A stretch of DNA of 64,000 nucleotides from Sulfitobacter sp. S190 (GCF_025141935.1 NZ_CP081120.1:1736001-1800000), one strand, 5' to 3'; shown: positions 1-10,613, numbered from the stretch's first letter. The notes: generated by a model not told the origin, from the sequence alone. Made by a program: numbers and translations.

Positions 1-648
1 TTGCCAGCTGCCAGCGGCGCCCTGGCTGATCACCTCGACCACTGCGCGCCCGTCAAGTCCCGCTTTTTCGGCGAAATGCAACGCCTCCGACAGCCCCTGC
101 ACGACGCCCGCGATGGCAATCTGGTTGCACATTTTGGTCATCTGTCCTGCACCGCTGTCACCGATGCGGCGGCAAATCTTGGAGTAGACGTCCATTATGG
201 GCAGCGCGCGCTCGAATGCCCCGATATCGCCGCCACACATGATCGACAGCTGGCCGTTCTCCGCGCCCGCCTGACCACCCGATATGGGGGCATCGACAAA
301 GCTGATCCGGCGTTTGTCTGCAGCGGCGTAGAGCTCGGTCGTAACTGCGGCTGAAACGGTGGTGTGATCGACAAAAACCGACCCTTCGGCCATGCCCGCA
401 AACGCGCCCTCCTCACCCAGGCAGACAGAGCGCAAATCATCGTCATTCCCCACACAGGCCATGACGAAATCCGCCCCTTTCGCGGCGGCTTGCGGTGTCG
501 CAGCAAATTTCCCGCCGTGCGTCTGTGCCCAGTCTTCGGCCTTGGCCGTCGTCCTGTTGTAGACGGTCACATCATGGCCTGCCTTTTGCAGATGTCCTGC
601 CATTGGCCCGCCCATCACGCCGAGCCCCAAAAACGCCAGCTTCGCCAT
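1..648 (-). CDS. NAD(P)-dependent beta-hydroxyacid dehydrogenase (3-hydroxyisobutyrate dehydrogenase family), 3' part cut off by window edge
   Basis: Cytoplasmic oxidoreductase of the 6-phosphogluconate dehydrogenase-like superfamily (3-hydroxyisobutyrate, tartronate semialdehyde and related substrates). The first 216 codons are visible. The N-terminus carries the family Rossmann signature FLGLGVMGGPMAGHL (residues 6-20). The substrate loop DAPISGGQAGAENG lies at about 119-132, and the expected catalytic lysine is Lys172 in GAGQMTKMCNQ. The start is the ATG at 648. The gene runs leftward out of the window, so the C-terminal helical domain is not seen. It is divergent from the acylase gene, with under 90 bp between them. 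The exact substrate cannot be told from the sequence. Confidence 0.88.
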   Translation of the reverse strand, partial: MAKLAFLGLGVMGGPMAGHLQKAGHDVTVYNRTTAKAEDWAQTHGGKFAATPQAAAKGADFVMACVGNDDDLRSVCLGEEGAFAGMAEGSVFVDHTTVSAAVTTELYAAADKRRISFVDAPISGGQAGAENGQLSIMCGGDIGAFERALPIMDVYSKICRRIGDSGAGQMTKMCNQIAIAGVVQGLSEALHFAEKAGLDGRAVVEVISQGAAGSWQ

Positions 649-735
649 ATGCTTTTCCTTGCTTCGATGTTGCGCTATTGCTGCGCTGGAACGTAACACC
701 GTGACCCTTGGGGTCAATTACGGCTTGGGGTTTGA

Positions 736-3201
736 ATGGCGGTTCTTTTTCGTTGGCTGGTGCGTCTGACGGCGGCAATGCTGGTACTGGGTGTGCTGGC
801 AATTTCGCTTGTCTATTGGTTGGCGTCGCGGTCCCTGCCCGACTACACCGCCGAGATCGAGGTTCCCAACCTGACCGCAGCGGTCGAGATCGTGCGCGAC
901 AATGCTAATGTACCGCATGTGTTCGGGGCGAACGATAACGACATCTTCTACGGGTTGGGTTTTGCCCATGCGCAAGACCGTTTGTGGCAGATGACGACCC
1001 TGCGGCGGACCGCCCAGGGGCGACTGTCCGAGATTTTCGGTACCGCGACGCTCAACACCGACAAGCTACTGCGGCGGTTGGATCTCTATGCATTGTCCGT
1101 CGCCTCCGTCGAGGCCTTGGACGATACCACGCAAGCGGCGCTGCGCGCCTATGCGGCCGGTGTAAACGCGCGGCTGGACCAGATTAATTCAGAGGCGTTG
1201 GGTCGGGGCGCGCCCGAGATGTTTTTGTTCAACGCACCAATGGCCCCGTGGCGCCCCGCTGACAGCATCGCGATCGTAAAGCTCATGGGGTTGCAATTGT
1301 CGGGTCATCTGGATGCCGAAGTGATGCGCGCGCGGGTCTCACTGGCTCTGCCCGACGAAGCGCGATTGCGCGATATCCTGCCGGACGCGCCGGGCGACGG
1401 TATCGCCGCCCTGCCCGCCTTTGCGCAGCTTTTTCCCACGGCCCGCCGGTTTGCCGCGACGGTACCGCACGATGCGCATCCGCTGTCGCCCTTCAAACGC
1501 GCGCCTTTTGCGGGCGCGTCCAACGCTTGGGCCGCGGCACCGGCGCGGTCGGCATCGGGTGGCACGCTTTTGGCCAACGATCCCCATCTCAGCTTTACCG
1601 CGCCCGCCATCTGGTATCTGGCGCGTCTGAACCTCCAAAGCGGCGGAGTGATCGGCGCTACGATCCCGGGTATTCCTGTCGTCCTCGCAGGCAGGTCTGC
1701 GCAATTGGGATGGGGGCTGACAAGCAGCTATCTGGACGATCAGGACGTCTATATCGAAGAGCTGAACCCCGAGAACGTCGAAGAATACCGCACCCCTGAT
1801 GGTTTCAAGACCTTCACGAAACGCGCGTCGATCATCAACGTCAAGGATGAGGCACCGGTGACCCTCACCTTGAGGTGGACCGACAACGGCCCGGTTCTGC
1901 CGGGCACCCACTACAACCTCGCAAGTGTCACCCCGCCCGGTCATGTGGCTTCGGTGGCATGGACCGTTCTGTCGCCGGCAGACACCACGCTTCAGGCAGC
2001 AATGGAGTTGATGCGGTCCAAGACTGTCGCGGATGGCATCGCGGCGGCGGAGCTTTTCATTGCCCCCTCCCAGAACCTGACGCTTGTCGATGGTGACAAC
2101 ATCGCGCTCAAAACGATCGGTCGGGCGCCAAAACGCGACCCCTTGCACCAAAGCCGGGGACGTATGCCAAGCCCGGGATGGATCGCCGCAAACCGGTGGC
2201 AAGGAACGCTTCCATTCTCGGCCAATCCCGGTTTCGTAGCCCCGTCCGGCGGTATTCTGGGCAACACGAACAACAAAACGGTGGACCGGCCCTTTCCCAA
2301 TCACGTGTCCTACGTCTGGGGCGACACTCAGCGGGTGCAGCGCTGGCAGCGATTGATGCAAGGCAGGCAGGTCCACACCCGCGACAGCTTTATCGAGGCG
2401 CAGCTGGACACCGTCAGCTTCACCGCGCGGTCCCTGTTACCCCTGATCGGCGCGGAACTTTGGTTCACCGGAGAAGCCGCGCCAGACGGCACACCGGAGC
2501 GCCAGCGCCAGCGCGCGCTTCAGCTTCTTGCCGACTGGTCCGGTAAAATGAACGAACATCTGCCGGAGCCGCTCATCTACTCCGCATGGCTTCGCAAATT
2601 GCAGGACCGGCTGATCCGGGACGAACTGGGCCCTCTGACCAATGAATTTACCCATGTCGAACCGTTGTTCATCGAACGGGTGTTTCGCGATGTCGAAGGT
2701 GCGGCGGCATGGTGCGATGTGTTCCAGTCGGCGCCTGTGGAGACATGCGCGGACATGGCGCGGCTCGCGCTTGATGACGCGCTCGTGGAAATTGACGAAC
2801 AGTACGGCACAGCCCTTGAGGCCCTGCGCTGGGGCGATGCCCATCAGGCGACCCATGACCATCCGGTTCTGGGCGACGTGCCACTGCTGCGGTATTTCGT
2901 GAATATCAGGCAATCGACTTCGGGCGGCGATCAGACATTGCTGCGCGGCCGTATCAAGGGGTCAGGGCCCAATCCATACCAGAACGTGCACGGTGCCGGA
3001 TATCGTGGGGTTTACGACTTCGCCGATCCTGACAGTTCCGTTTTTGTGACATCGACCGGACAGTCGGGCCATTTCCTGTCGCGCCACTACGACGATATGG
3101 CAACCCTGTGGCGACGTGGCGAATATATTCCGATGTCGCTTGACGAAGAACTCGCGCGCGCGGCTTCGGTCGGTGTGACGTTGCTGATCCCGGCCCCCTG
3201 A
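736..3201 (+). CDS. Penicillin acylase family protein (Ntn hydrolase)
   Basis: 821 residues, the usual size of an unprocessed penicillin/acyl-homoserine-lactone acylase precursor. A hydrophobic segment at residues 8-30 is a signal peptide or anchor, so the enzyme should act in the periplasm. The family self-cleaves to expose an N-terminal Ser. Here that residue is Ser262 in [11 protein letters not shown], followed by the typical LLANDPHL (278-285). The C-terminal half has the expected NTNNK and [10 protein letters not shown] stretches. These enzymes hydrolyse amide bonds of acylated amines, and some quench AHL signals, but the substrate cannot be read from sequence. The next gene begins 1 bp after its stop, so the two are probably cotranscribed. 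Confidence 0.9.
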   Translation: MAVLFRWLVRLTAAMLVLGVLAISLVYWLASRSLPDYTAEIEVPNLTAAVEIVRDNANVPHVFGANDNDIFYGLGFAHAQDRLWQMTTLRRTAQGRLSEIFGTATLNTDKLLRRLDLYALSVASVEALDDTTQAALRAYAAGVNARLDQINSEALGRGAPEMFLFNAPMAPWRPADSIAIVKLMGLQLSGHLDAEVMRARVSLALPDEARLRDILPDAPGDGIAALPAFAQLFPTARRFAATVPHDAHPLSPFKRAPFAGASNAWAAAPARSASGGTLLANDPHLSFTAPAIWYLARLNLQSGGVIGATIPGIPVVLAGRSAQLGWGLTSSYLDDQDVYIEELNPENVEEYRTPDGFKTFTKRASIINVKDEAPVTLTLRWTDNGPVLPGTHYNLASVTPPGHVASVAWTVLSPADTTLQAAMELMRSKTVADGIAAAELFIAPSQNLTLVDGDNIALKTIGRAPKRDPLHQSRGRMPSPGWIAANRWQGTLPFSANPGFVAPSGGILGNTNNKTVDRPFPNHVSYVWGDTQRVQRWQRLMQGRQVHTRDSFIEAQLDTVSFTARSLLPLIGAELWFTGEAAPDGTPERQRQRALQLLADWSGKMNEHLPEPLIYSAWLRKLQDRLIRDELGPLTNEFTHVEPLFIERVFRDVEGAAAWCDVFQSAPVETCADMARLALDDALVEIDEQYGTALEALRWGDAHQATHDHPVLGDVPLLRYFVNIRQSTSGGDQTLLRGRIKGSGPNPYQNVHGAGYRGVYDFADPDSSVFVTSTGQSGHFLSRHYDDMATLWRRGEYIPMSLDEELARAASVGVTLLIPAP

Positions 3202-3202
3202 T

Positions 3203-3781
3203 ATGGCGAGCGGAAAGGGCCAGCGCGTCATCGTGTTCAACAAACCCTACGGTGTGTTGTCGCAATTCACCGACAAGGGAACCGAAGGCTCCCCGCGCCC
3301 GACCCTGTCCGCATATATTGACGAGCCGGGATTTTATCCCGCCGGTCGTTTGGACCGGGACAGCGAGGGGCTGATGGTGCTGACAGACCACGGCCCGCTG
3401 CAGGCCCGTATCAGCAATCCGAAGTACAAACTCGCCAAGACCTATCTCGTCCAAGTAGAGGGCGCGGTAGACGACACGGCGCTGGAGGCGTTGCGCAAGG
3501 GTGTGATGCTGAAGGACGGGATGACGAAACCTGCGAAAGCAGAGAAGGTCGCTGCTCCGGATGATCTGTGGCCACGCGATCCACCCGTCCGCTTCCGCAA
3601 AACGGTTCCTGACCGCTGGCTGCGCATCACGATTTCGGAAGGCCGCAACCGGCAAGTCCGTCGGATGACCGCCCACGTGGGCCTGCCCACACTGCGGCTG
3701 ATCCGTGTTCAGGTCGGCGATTGGCAGCTGAACCAATTGCGCCCCGGCGCGTGGCGGTTTGCCAGCGCATCGGGTGCCTAG
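3203..3781 (+). CDS. rluE: RluE-type 23S rRNA pseudouridine synthase (RsuA family)
   Basis: 192 residues. Isomerises a uridine in 23S rRNA to pseudouridine; E. coli RluE acts at position 2457. The catalytic-loop motif [10 protein letters not shown] sits at residues 48-57 with Asp51 as the catalytic residue. [12 protein letters not shown] near the N-terminus and [10 protein letters not shown] near the C-terminus are the other two family blocks. No S4 domain precedes the catalytic domain, which separates it from RsuA, RluB and RluF and fits RluE. It follows the acylase gene with 1 bp between and overlaps the convergent DUF2177 gene by 4 bp. Confidence 0.88.
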   Translation: MASGKGQRVIVFNKPYGVLSQFTDKGTEGSPRPTLSAYIDEPGFYPAGRLDRDSEGLMVLTDHGPLQARISNPKYKLAKTYLVQVEGAVDDTALEALRKGVMLKDGMTKPAKAEKVAAPDDLWPRDPPVRFRKTVPDRWLRITISEGRNRQVRRMTAHVGLPTLRLIRVQVGDWQLNQLRPGAWRFASASGA

Positions 3782-4179
3782 GCAACGGCGCGCGTTATGG
3801 CGACACCCGCCGTGGTCGCGACCGCGGTCAGCAAGGTTCCCCACACCAGATCCGTCACCACCATTGACGTCGTCCAGTCCTTGAGGATCGCAAGGTTTGT
3901 GAATTCATAGGTGCCATATGCCACGCCGCCCATCAGCAACGCATTGCCGAACACCCACCACAGGCTGTGATTGGCGGTGATTGCGGGCCATGAAACGAAC
4001 CAAAGAAGCACGCCCACAAAGAATGCGTAAAAGACGAAGGCGGGCAGCACTTTGAAATTGTCCCGCATCAAGGGCCCGATATCGCGCTCGAATATGGGTT
4101 TGACGATGTAGCTGAGGCCGACAAAATCGATCGCCAGAAAGACCGCAAAGGTCGACAGATACAGGATAGGAAGCGTCAT
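3778..4179 (-). CDS. DUF2177 family membrane protein
   Basis: 133 residues with four apparent hydrophobic spans (about 2-24, 46-66, 73-95, 108-131), so an inner membrane protein. The segments [31 protein letters not shown] and DLVWGT are characteristic of DUF2177. No enzymatic motif is visible and the function of the family is unknown to me. It lies 57 bp downstream of hflX on the same strand, so it may be read from the hfq-hflX transcript. Confidence 0.75.
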   Translation of the reverse strand: MTLPILYLSTFAVFLAIDFVGLSYIVKPIFERDIGPLMRDNFKVLPAFVFYAFFVGVLLWFVSWPAITANHSLWWVFGNALLMGGVAYGTYEFTNLAILKDWTTSMVVTDLVWGTLLTAVATTAGVAITRAVA

Positions 4180-4236
4180 GTGCCGGGCCTCGCGTGCGTT
4201 GCTAGCTTATGTGTCGGGCGTTTTGCCGCCCCCGGA

Positions 4237-5535
4237 TCAGAGCCGTTGAAACGCGGCTTCCTGTTCCGATGACCACCGTACAGTGAGGGCAAATCCGCTC
4301 TCTGTCTGCTCTTCGCGCAAGACGATATCCTGCTCGAACAACCAGGCGCGTTTGCGCCCATCGGCAAAGTCCAGTTCTAGATCCGCTTCACGCAAGGCCC
4401 CCTGCAACGCGGCCGCAACCGTCTGCTGCAGAACGTCCAGACCCTCACCGGTGATCGCGGAAATGGCCATCACATCATCTTCGCGTGCCGCACGTTCGCG
4501 CAAGGCTTTTGCCCGCTCGTCTGGAACAAGGTCGAGTTTGTTCCAGACCTCGAAGCTGCGGGTGTCCTCAGGCACGCCCAGTGACGTCAGGATTTCGCGG
4601 ACATCGCGGGCTTGTTCTTCGGTTTCCTCGTGGCTGATGTCGCGGACATGCAGGATAATATCAGCGGCAAGCACTTCCTCGAGTGTGGCGCGAAAGGCAG
4701 CCACCAATTCTGTCGGCAGATCCGAGATGAACCCCACCGTATCGCTCAGAATGATCTCGGGACCATACGGCAGCTCCAGACTGCGCATCGTGGGATCGAG
4801 TGTCGCAAAAAGCATGTCCTTCGCCATCACTTCCGCACCGGTCAGGCGGTTGAACAGCGTCGATTTGCCGGCGTTGGTATAGCCGACCAGCGCCACGATC
4901 GGAAACGGCACTTTCGCCCTTGCCGCACGGTGAAGCGCACGTGTTTTGACCACTTTCTCGAGCTGGCGGCGCAGGCGAACAAGCTGTTCGTCAATGGCAC
5001 GGCGGTCCGCCTCGATCTGGGTTTCGCCGGGGCCGCCCACAAAGCCCAAACCACCGCGCTGCCGCTCGAGGTGGGTCCACGCACGCACCAAACGTGTGCG
5101 TTGATAATTGAGGGCCGCCATTTCGACTTGCAGCACGCCCTCACGGGTGGCGGCACGGTCGCTGAAAATTTCCAGGATCAATCCCGTTCGGTCGAGAAGT
5201 TTCACCTTCCAGATTTTTTCGAGATTGCGCTGTTGAACAGGTGTCACCGGGCCGTCGACCAACACCAGTTCGATCTCCTGATCCTCGATCAGCTGGCGCG
5301 TGTCCTCGATCTTGCCCTTGCCGAACAACTGGCCTGCACTGACCTGGCGCAGTTGTACGACATTGCCGCCAATGACCTCGAGACCGGGCAGCGCTTCTGC
5401 AAGCGCCATCGCTTCGGCCAGAGCCGGTTCCGCATCCCGCCGGTCGGGATCAGTACGGATATCTGGATGCAGTACCCACGCCCGCGTCGTGCGCGGACCG
5501 TCGGTTTCATCAATCTGGAATTGCGCTTTGCTCAA
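4237..5535 (-). CDS. hflX: GTPase HflX
   Basis: 432 residues. Ribosome-associated GTPase that splits stalled or heat-damaged 70S ribosomes. The N-terminal HflX domain ends in the conserved glycine-rich segment [15 protein letters not shown] (161-175). The G domain has the P-loop GYTNAGKST (218-226), G3 DTVGF (265-269) and G4 NKLD (342-345). Its start overlaps the hfq stop (ATGA type), so hfq-hflX are translationally coupled, as in many proteobacteria. No unusual residues noted. Confidence 0.96.
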
Positions 5536-5771
5536 GAAGCGTCTTCGCCCTCATACAAGCTGATCGGCTGGCTTGGCATGATGGTCGAAATCGCGTGCTT
5601 GTAGACAAGTTGCGATTGGCCGTCGCGGCGCAGCAGAACGCAGAAATTATCGAACCAGGTGATCACGCCTTGCAGCTTGACCCCGTTGATCAGGAAAATC
5701 GTGACCGGAACCTTGGTCTTACGTACGTGGTTCAGGAACGCATCCTGAAGATTCTGTCTGTCAGACGCCAT
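5532..5771 (-). CDS. hfq: RNA chaperone Hfq
   Basis: 79 residues, the short alphaproteobacterial form without the long acidic tail of enterics. Forms a hexameric Sm-like ring that pairs small RNAs with mRNAs. The Sm1 region ([19 protein letters not shown]) and the Sm2 signature YKHAIST are intact, including the Lys and His that bind U-rich RNA. Downstream it overlaps hflX by 4 bp; trkH is upstream. Its presence means sRNA regulation should operate in this organism. Confidence 0.97.
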
Positions 5772-5897
5772 AGTTTGTTCTTTCCATTTTTATCGGCCCG
5801 GGCAGTACCGCCCGGTTGAAATCCGACTATGCAGACGGGAATTAAAAGATTCCAGCCCCTATTTCAGGGCGGTACCGATTCAAAAGGCGATCACGTG

Positions 5898-7436
5898 TCA
5901 CGCGCGCCACAGGTCGGGCGTCAGCAGTGCGATGATGGCCAAAGTTTCCAGTCTGCCGACCACCATAGCGCCGCAAAGGATCATTTTGGCCCATGTGCCC
6001 AGTTCGATCAGCGCAACGGGTGCTTCGCCGGCGACCTGCGTCAGCGGACCTGTTGTCGACAACATGGCGATGGAAAGAATGATCGCTTCTTCGAAACTTG
6101 ATCCTGTTGCCGCCAGTGCAAGGGTTACGGCCGTCATGGACAAGGCAAAGAGCATGAAAAATATCCACGCGATGAAGGCACCGCCTGATTGCAATCGCCG
6201 CCCCGCCACGCCTGCGCCGCTGACCGAATTGGGATGCACCAACTGTTCCATCTCGCGCAGTCCATTGCGGTAGAGCGCAAAAACACGCAGCAGTTTGACG
6301 CCTCCGGCCGTTGTGGCCACGCCGCCCCCCATAAGCGCGAGGGCCATCAGGATGAGGCCGGGGTTGCCAAGGCCAGACCAGTTTTGCGCATCGGCCCAGG
6401 AGGACGAGACGAAACCCGTCGTCGTGACGAACGACAAGACGGTGAAAACACCGCCCCAAAGGGCCAGCAGCGCGTCCAGAAATCCGGTATCGGACACCAC
6501 ATCAAGTGTTGCGATCCAGTGGCGGATAAAAAGCAGCAGCGGCACGCCGACAATGATCGCAAGACCGATGCGGAATTCCGGATCGGTGCGCAGGCCGCCT
6601 TGGGTGGCGGTGACGGTGTCGGTCGAAAACGTCAGCCGTGACAGTGCAAACAACATGAACATCGCCATCAGAATCTCACCGACCAACCCGCCCGACACGC
6701 CATCGGTCACGGACAACGGTGTGATGCCCGATGTGGCCATGACGCTCATCGCGTGACACAGGGCGATGAACGACTGCTCTCCGCTGAAGACAAGCACGAT
6801 CCACAGGACGAGCGTGAGCCCACAATAGAGCGGCGCAAGCGTGTTTATCCCGCGCCACAACCGCTCCCTAGACCCCAGCGGCGCCATCAGATTGTTCAGC
6901 TTGGATTCGCGGCGCCCCGGTTCGGCCTGTGCTGTCACCTCGAACCCGCCCAGATGCAGCGGGGCAAGGATGGCGACCGCGGCCACCCACATCAAAAGCC
7001 CCCCCATCCAACCGACCTGCGCGCGCCACAGATGCAGCGTCGCACCCAGCCTTTCGGGATCGGCGAACATCGTGGCCCCGGTGGTCGTCATCGCGCTGAC
7101 CATCTCGAAATAGGCATGGATGAAACGCGTTGTGGGCAAGGCCTCGATGAAGGGCACCGCGAGGAAAAAGGGCAGAAAAACGAAGGCGGAAAACAACGAC
7201 AAAAGCGGGCCCAGCGTCCCGTGGCGCGGCCGGCGACCGGCGTGCGCAATGGAGATCATAAGCGTGGTGACAACACCCAGAAGCCCGGCATAGAAGAAGG
7301 CCTGTGACGCATCATGCTCTCCTATGTAGGCCCCGAATCCGGCCGGTACGACCATCGAAACCGACATCGCACCGAACAGGATCAGGAACAGCGGCAGCTG
7401 CTTTATTTCCCGTCTGATATAGCTTTGGCGGCGCAA
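5898..7436 (-). CDS. trkH: Trk potassium uptake protein TrkH
   Basis: 512 residues of alternating hydrophobic spans, the size of TrkH/KtrB K+ translocating subunits. The membrane-pore-membrane repeats include FEMVSAMTTTGATMF and CHAMSVMATSGITPL, which are selectivity-filter regions with the conserved Gly of each repeat. It should form the inner membrane pore gated by the cytoplasmic TrkA encoded 28 bp upstream on the same strand. The trkA-trkH-hfq-hflX order is part of the conserved alphaproteobacterial ntr-trk-hfq block. Confidence 0.92.
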   Translation of the reverse strand: MRRQSYIRREIKQLPLFLILFGAMSVSMVVPAGFGAYIGEHDASQAFFYAGLLGVVTTLMISIAHAGRRPRHGTLGPLLSLFSAFVFLPFFLAVPFIEALPTTRFIHAYFEMVSAMTTTGATMFADPERLGATLHLWRAQVGWMGGLLMWVAAVAILAPLHLGGFEVTAQAEPGRRESKLNNLMAPLGSRERLWRGINTLAPLYCGLTLVLWIVLVFSGEQSFIALCHAMSVMATSGITPLSVTDGVSGGLVGEILMAMFMLFALSRLTFSTDTVTATQGGLRTDPEFRIGLAIIVGVPLLLFIRHWIATLDVVSDTGFLDALLALWGGVFTVLSFVTTTGFVSSSWADAQNWSGLGNPGLILMALALMGGGVATTAGGVKLLRVFALYRNGLREMEQLVHPNSVSGAGVAGRRLQSGGAFIAWIFFMLFALSMTAVTLALAATGSSFEEAIILSIAMLSTTGPLTQVAGEAPVALIELGTWAKMILCGAMVVGRLETLAIIALLTPDLWRA

Positions 7437-7464
7437 ATGCGACCCCTTTCGTGCGGGCAGTCAG

Positions 7465-8841
7465 CTAGAAAAAGTCGATCGAAACCTGCATCAACTGCTC
7501 GAGTTGCTCGACATCCTTGGTCAGGGTGAAAACGGCGATCACATCGCCTTCGTCAATGCGCGTATCGCCCATGGGACGGATAACCTTGCTTCCTTTCTTG
7601 ATCGCGCCCACCAGCGCGCCTTCAGGAAACTCGATCTCGTTGATTTTGCGCCCCGCGATGGGCGAAGTCGACAGCACTTCGGCCTCGATCACTTCGGCCT
7701 CCGCATCGCCGATGGAATAGACGGACCGCACCCGCCCATGGCGGATGTGGCGCAGGATCGAGCTGACGGTGGTGGCCCGCGGGTTGATGTAGGCGTCAAT
7801 GCCCAAGGGCGTCATCAAAGGGACCAGCGTCGGATCATTGATCAACGCGATGACATAGTCGCAGCCTTCTGCCTTTGCCCGGACACAGGCCAGCATGTTT
7901 GTCTTGTCGTCGTCTGTCACCGCCAGCATGGCGTCTGCGCGGCTGATCCCCGCTTCGGCAAGCAGCGCGGCGTCCAGCCCATCGCCGTTCAGCACAATCG
8001 TCCGTTCAAGCGCTTCGGCGGCACGTTCGGCGCAAATCCGGTTCTTTTCGATCACCTTGGCCCTGATACGGCGGGTCCCGCCTTCCATTGCAAGGGCCAC
8101 ATCCAGACCGACATTGCCGCCCCCGACCAGCACAACGCGGTCCTGAGACGATGTTTTCTTGCCAAAAATTTCCATCGTCCGGCTGATGTCATCGCGGTGG
8201 GCAAAGACATAGCAATCGTCGCCCGCAAAAAGCTGGTCCTTGGGTTCCGGCGCAAACAGGGTTCCGTCGCGCCGAACCCCGACCACCACCGCACGCAACG
8301 TTGAAAACAGGTCGGTCAGTTGGCGCAGCGGTGTATTCAGGACAGGACAGTCTTCGTCCAGCGTTATCCCCAGCAGCTGTGCGCCGCCGTCCATAAAGAC
8401 TTCGGTATCGAAGGTGGCGGGCGCGGAAAGGCGTTGAAGCGCCGCTGTTGCCACTTCCTTTTCGGGGCTGATCACAACGTCGATGGGCATGTGATCGCGG
8501 CGGTAGAGATCGGAGTAGATCGCGTCGAGATAGGATTGCGACCGCAGCCGGGCGATCTTGCGGTTGATGCCAAAAACCGAATGCGCCACCTGACAGGTCA
8601 CCATGTTGACTTCGTCCGAATGGGTGGCCGCGATAATCATTTCGGCATCGCGGGCGCCAGCGCGGTCGAGCACGTCCGGATAGCTGGCAAAGCCCGCGAC
8701 GCCCTGCACATCCAGTGTGTCCGTGGCGCGCCGCACCAAATCGGGATTGTTGTCGACCACTGTGACGTCGTTGCGCTCACCCGCCAGATGTCGGGCAATC
8801 TGCCAACCCACCTGGCCCGCGCCGCAGATGATGATTTTCAT
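7465..8841 (-). CDS. trkA: Trk potassium transporter regulatory subunit TrkA
   Basis: 458 residues with two tandem RCK units. The first Rossmann motif is IICGAGQVGWQIA at the N-terminus and the second is VLVGGGNVGLDVA at about 231-243; each is followed by a TrkA_C-like domain. It binds NAD(H) and nucleotides on the cytoplasmic face and gates TrkH. It is transcribed with trkH, with a 28 bp gap. In related genomes trkA directly follows ntrX. Here two plus-strand genes separate them. Confidence 0.95.
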   Translation of the reverse strand: MKIIICGAGQVGWQIARHLAGERNDVTVVDNNPDLVRRATDTLDVQGVAGFASYPDVLDRAGARDAEMIIAATHSDEVNMVTCQVAHSVFGINRKIARLRSQSYLDAIYSDLYRRDHMPIDVVISPEKEVATAALQRLSAPATFDTEVFMDGGAQLLGITLDEDCPVLNTPLRQLTDLFSTLRAVVVGVRRDGTLFAPEPKDQLFAGDDCYVFAHRDDISRTMEIFGKKTSSQDRVVLVGGGNVGLDVALAMEGGTRRIRAKVIEKNRICAERAAEALERTIVLNGDGLDAALLAEAGISRADAMLAVTDDDKTNMLACVRAKAEGCDYVIALINDPTLVPLMTPLGIDAYINPRATTVSSILRHIRHGRVRSVYSIGDAEAEVIEAEVLSTSPIAGRKINEIEFPEGALVGAIKKGSKVIRPMGDTRIDEGDVIAVFTLTKDVEQLEQLMQVSIDFF

Positions 8842-8951
8842 GTCTATCTGTCCCCGTGCGCGCCCGAAGGCCGTTGAGGTCAGGGATGCCAGAAGGCCCG
8901 CGGAGGGTCAAATAAATTGTATTTTTACCAAACGGATGCGACACTCGCATC

Positions 8952-9438
8952 ATGCAAAGCAAGTCCCTGTTCGCGATCATCTTTATCGGTGTTGTGGCTG
9001 CCTGTGCGCCGCTCGACACCTATTACAAACCCGGCGTAACCGTGGCGACATTGAACCGCGATCAGACCGACTGCGCGGTGTCGGCACTTGCGTCGGTGCC
9101 GGTCTCGACGCAGGTGCGCCGAGAGCCTCCGATATACGTCCCTGCCCGCAAACGGTGCAATGCGCAGGGCGATTGCATCGTGCGCGGCGGATATCTTCTG
9201 CCGGGTGATCTGGTCTCGTACGATGCAAACGCGGGCTTACGACACCGTGTCACCGCGCAGTGCATGGCGGATCGGGGATACGGCCGCGTCAGCATTGACC
9301 CCTGTCCGGCACATATCGCGGACAAAGTACCCCCCCGGTGCGACAAGCACATTGCCAAGGCTGACCGAAAGCAGCTGTTTTGTGCGGGATGCAACGGGGG
9401 CGGTGCGGATCGTAAGCGTAGGGCGAAGCACAAGGTAG
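8952..9438 (+). CDS. Small lipoprotein, frameshifted in a C7 tract
   Basis: The N-terminus is a clear lipoprotein signal: a charged start, a hydrophobic run and the lipobox VAAC with Cys18. The mature part is Cys-rich and I do not recognise a family. The frame opened at 8952 continues to 9599, but it changes character after about residue 128 and then overlaps the next gene by 71 bp. Removing one C from the seven Cs at 9330-9336 joins the lipoprotein to the other frame, which continues plausibly (PPGATSTLPRLTESSCFV) to a TAG at 9436-9438 and leaves 90 bp before the next start. The annotated end follows that reading. It could be a sequencing error, a decayed gene or slippage. Confidence 0.65.
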
Positions 9439-9528
9439 GAATATCGTATCCGCCAACGGATAATGCTGGTGCACACGTGTGCAAGTGTCTAGGTTTCGGC
9501 CAAACAGAACCCGTACAGGACCTCTCCC

Positions 9529-10527
9529 ATGCAAGATGTGCAGGAAGCCAAAGCGCTGGTACGCGCGCATTATCAAGCACTCGACACGGCCCCGATTGAC
9601 CATATTGCAGAAATACTTGGCCATAGGATGAGCGACGACTGCCTTTGGCGTGGCTTTCACCCGTTCAACGAGCGGACCAGTCCAAGCGCCGTTGCCGAAA
9701 CATTCTGGTCGCCCGTTCGCCAATCACTCGCCCGTATGCAGCGCCGCGAGGATGTGTTTTTCGCAGCAAGCAACCACAACATGCCAGACGGCGATATCTG
9801 GGTTGTGTCCATGGGGCACTTGATGGGGCTGTTTGATGAAGCGCTGTTGGGTATACCGGCAACCCGCAAGATCGCGATGCTGCGCTACGCGGAGTTCAAC
9901 CGGGTATCGGACGGAAAAATTGTAGAGACGGCAATGTATTGCGATCTTTTGCATTTGATGCGCCAAGCCGGGATTGTGAGGTTTCCCGATCAAACGGCGG
10001 CCCATTTGGTGCAGCCGGGGCCGAGACCGCATGACGGGCTTTTGTACGATGCCGAAGATCCCGCGGAAGGGGCGAAGACGCTGGCGGTGATTGACCGGAT
10101 GATCTTTGCCGTCGATGCGGCGAACGAAAATCCCGATGCGCGCACGCCGCGCGACGAGATGCGCGAGAATTGGCACGACGACATGTTGTGGTGGGGGCCC
10201 GAAGGGATCGGGGCAACCTACACGATCGACCGCTATATCGAGCAGCACCAGGCCCCCTTTCGGCGCGGTATCGCGGACCGGAGTTTCAATGGGCACGTGG
10301 CCCGCCTCGCCGAGGGAAACTATGGTGGCTTTTTCGGCTGGCCCAATCTGACACTGACCAATGCAGCCGGGTTCATGGGGATTGCTGCAAACGCCGTCCG
10401 GGCGGACATGCGGGTCATCGATATCTATCGCCGCGAGGGGGACAAGTTGGCCGAGAACTGGATCTTCATCGACATGCTGCATTTTTTGAAGATGCAGGGT
10501 GTGGATGTGTTGGGCGAGCTTATGTGA
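9529..10527 (+). CDS. Double SnoaL-like (NTF2 fold) protein
   Basis: 332 residues that read as two related SnoaL/NTF2-like halves (about 5-150 and 175-330). Each half has the ester-cyclase pattern: an aromatic-rich segment DDxLWxGxxP-like in the first half (SDDCLWRGFHPF) and DDMLWWGPEGIG in the second, and each ends in a DLLH/DMLHFLK segment. The family includes polyketide cyclases and many uncharacterised cytoplasmic proteins that bind small hydrophobic ligands. No catalytic assignment is possible. The start is the ATG at 9529 after a weak AGGAC. With the lipoprotein gene it interrupts the ntrX-trkA neighbourhood. Confidence 0.78.
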   Translation: MQDVQEAKALVRAHYQALDTAPIDHIAEILGHRMSDDCLWRGFHPFNERTSPSAVAETFWSPVRQSLARMQRREDVFFAASNHNMPDGDIWVVSMGHLMGLFDEALLGIPATRKIAMLRYAEFNRVSDGKIVETAMYCDLLHLMRQAGIVRFPDQTAAHLVQPGPRPHDGLLYDAEDPAEGAKTLAVIDRMIFAVDAANENPDARTPRDEMRENWHDDMLWWGPEGIGATYTIDRYIEQHQAPFRRGIADRSFNGHVARLAEGNYGGFFGWPNLTLTNAAGFMGIAANAVRADMRVIDIYRREGDKLAENWIFIDMLHFLKMQGVDVLGELM

Positions 10528-10539
10528 AGGAGCGGCATT

Positions 10540-10603
10540 CGGGGGCCAGCCCCCGCCCCCGCCCTTTGGGTCGGGGACTCCCCCGGAGTATTTCACGCCA
10601 AAT
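10540..10603. repeat. GC-rich REP-like intergenic element
   Basis: This stretch between the SnoaL gene and ntrX (convergent ends) is a G/C-clustered sequence with nested complementary blocks. GGGGGC (10541-10546) pairs with GCCCCC (10549-10554). A second G-run (GGGTCGGGG, 10568-10576) can pair with flanking C-runs (CCCCCGCCC, 10556-10564, or CCCCC, 10580-10584). It ends in CCCCGGAGTATTT (10581-10593). As I recall, similar C-run/GGAGTATTT motifs are common at gene ends in Rhodobacterales. It may act as a shared terminator for the convergent genes. Copy number in this genome is unknown. Confidence 0.4.
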
Positions 10604-10613
10604 GAGAAAGCTT

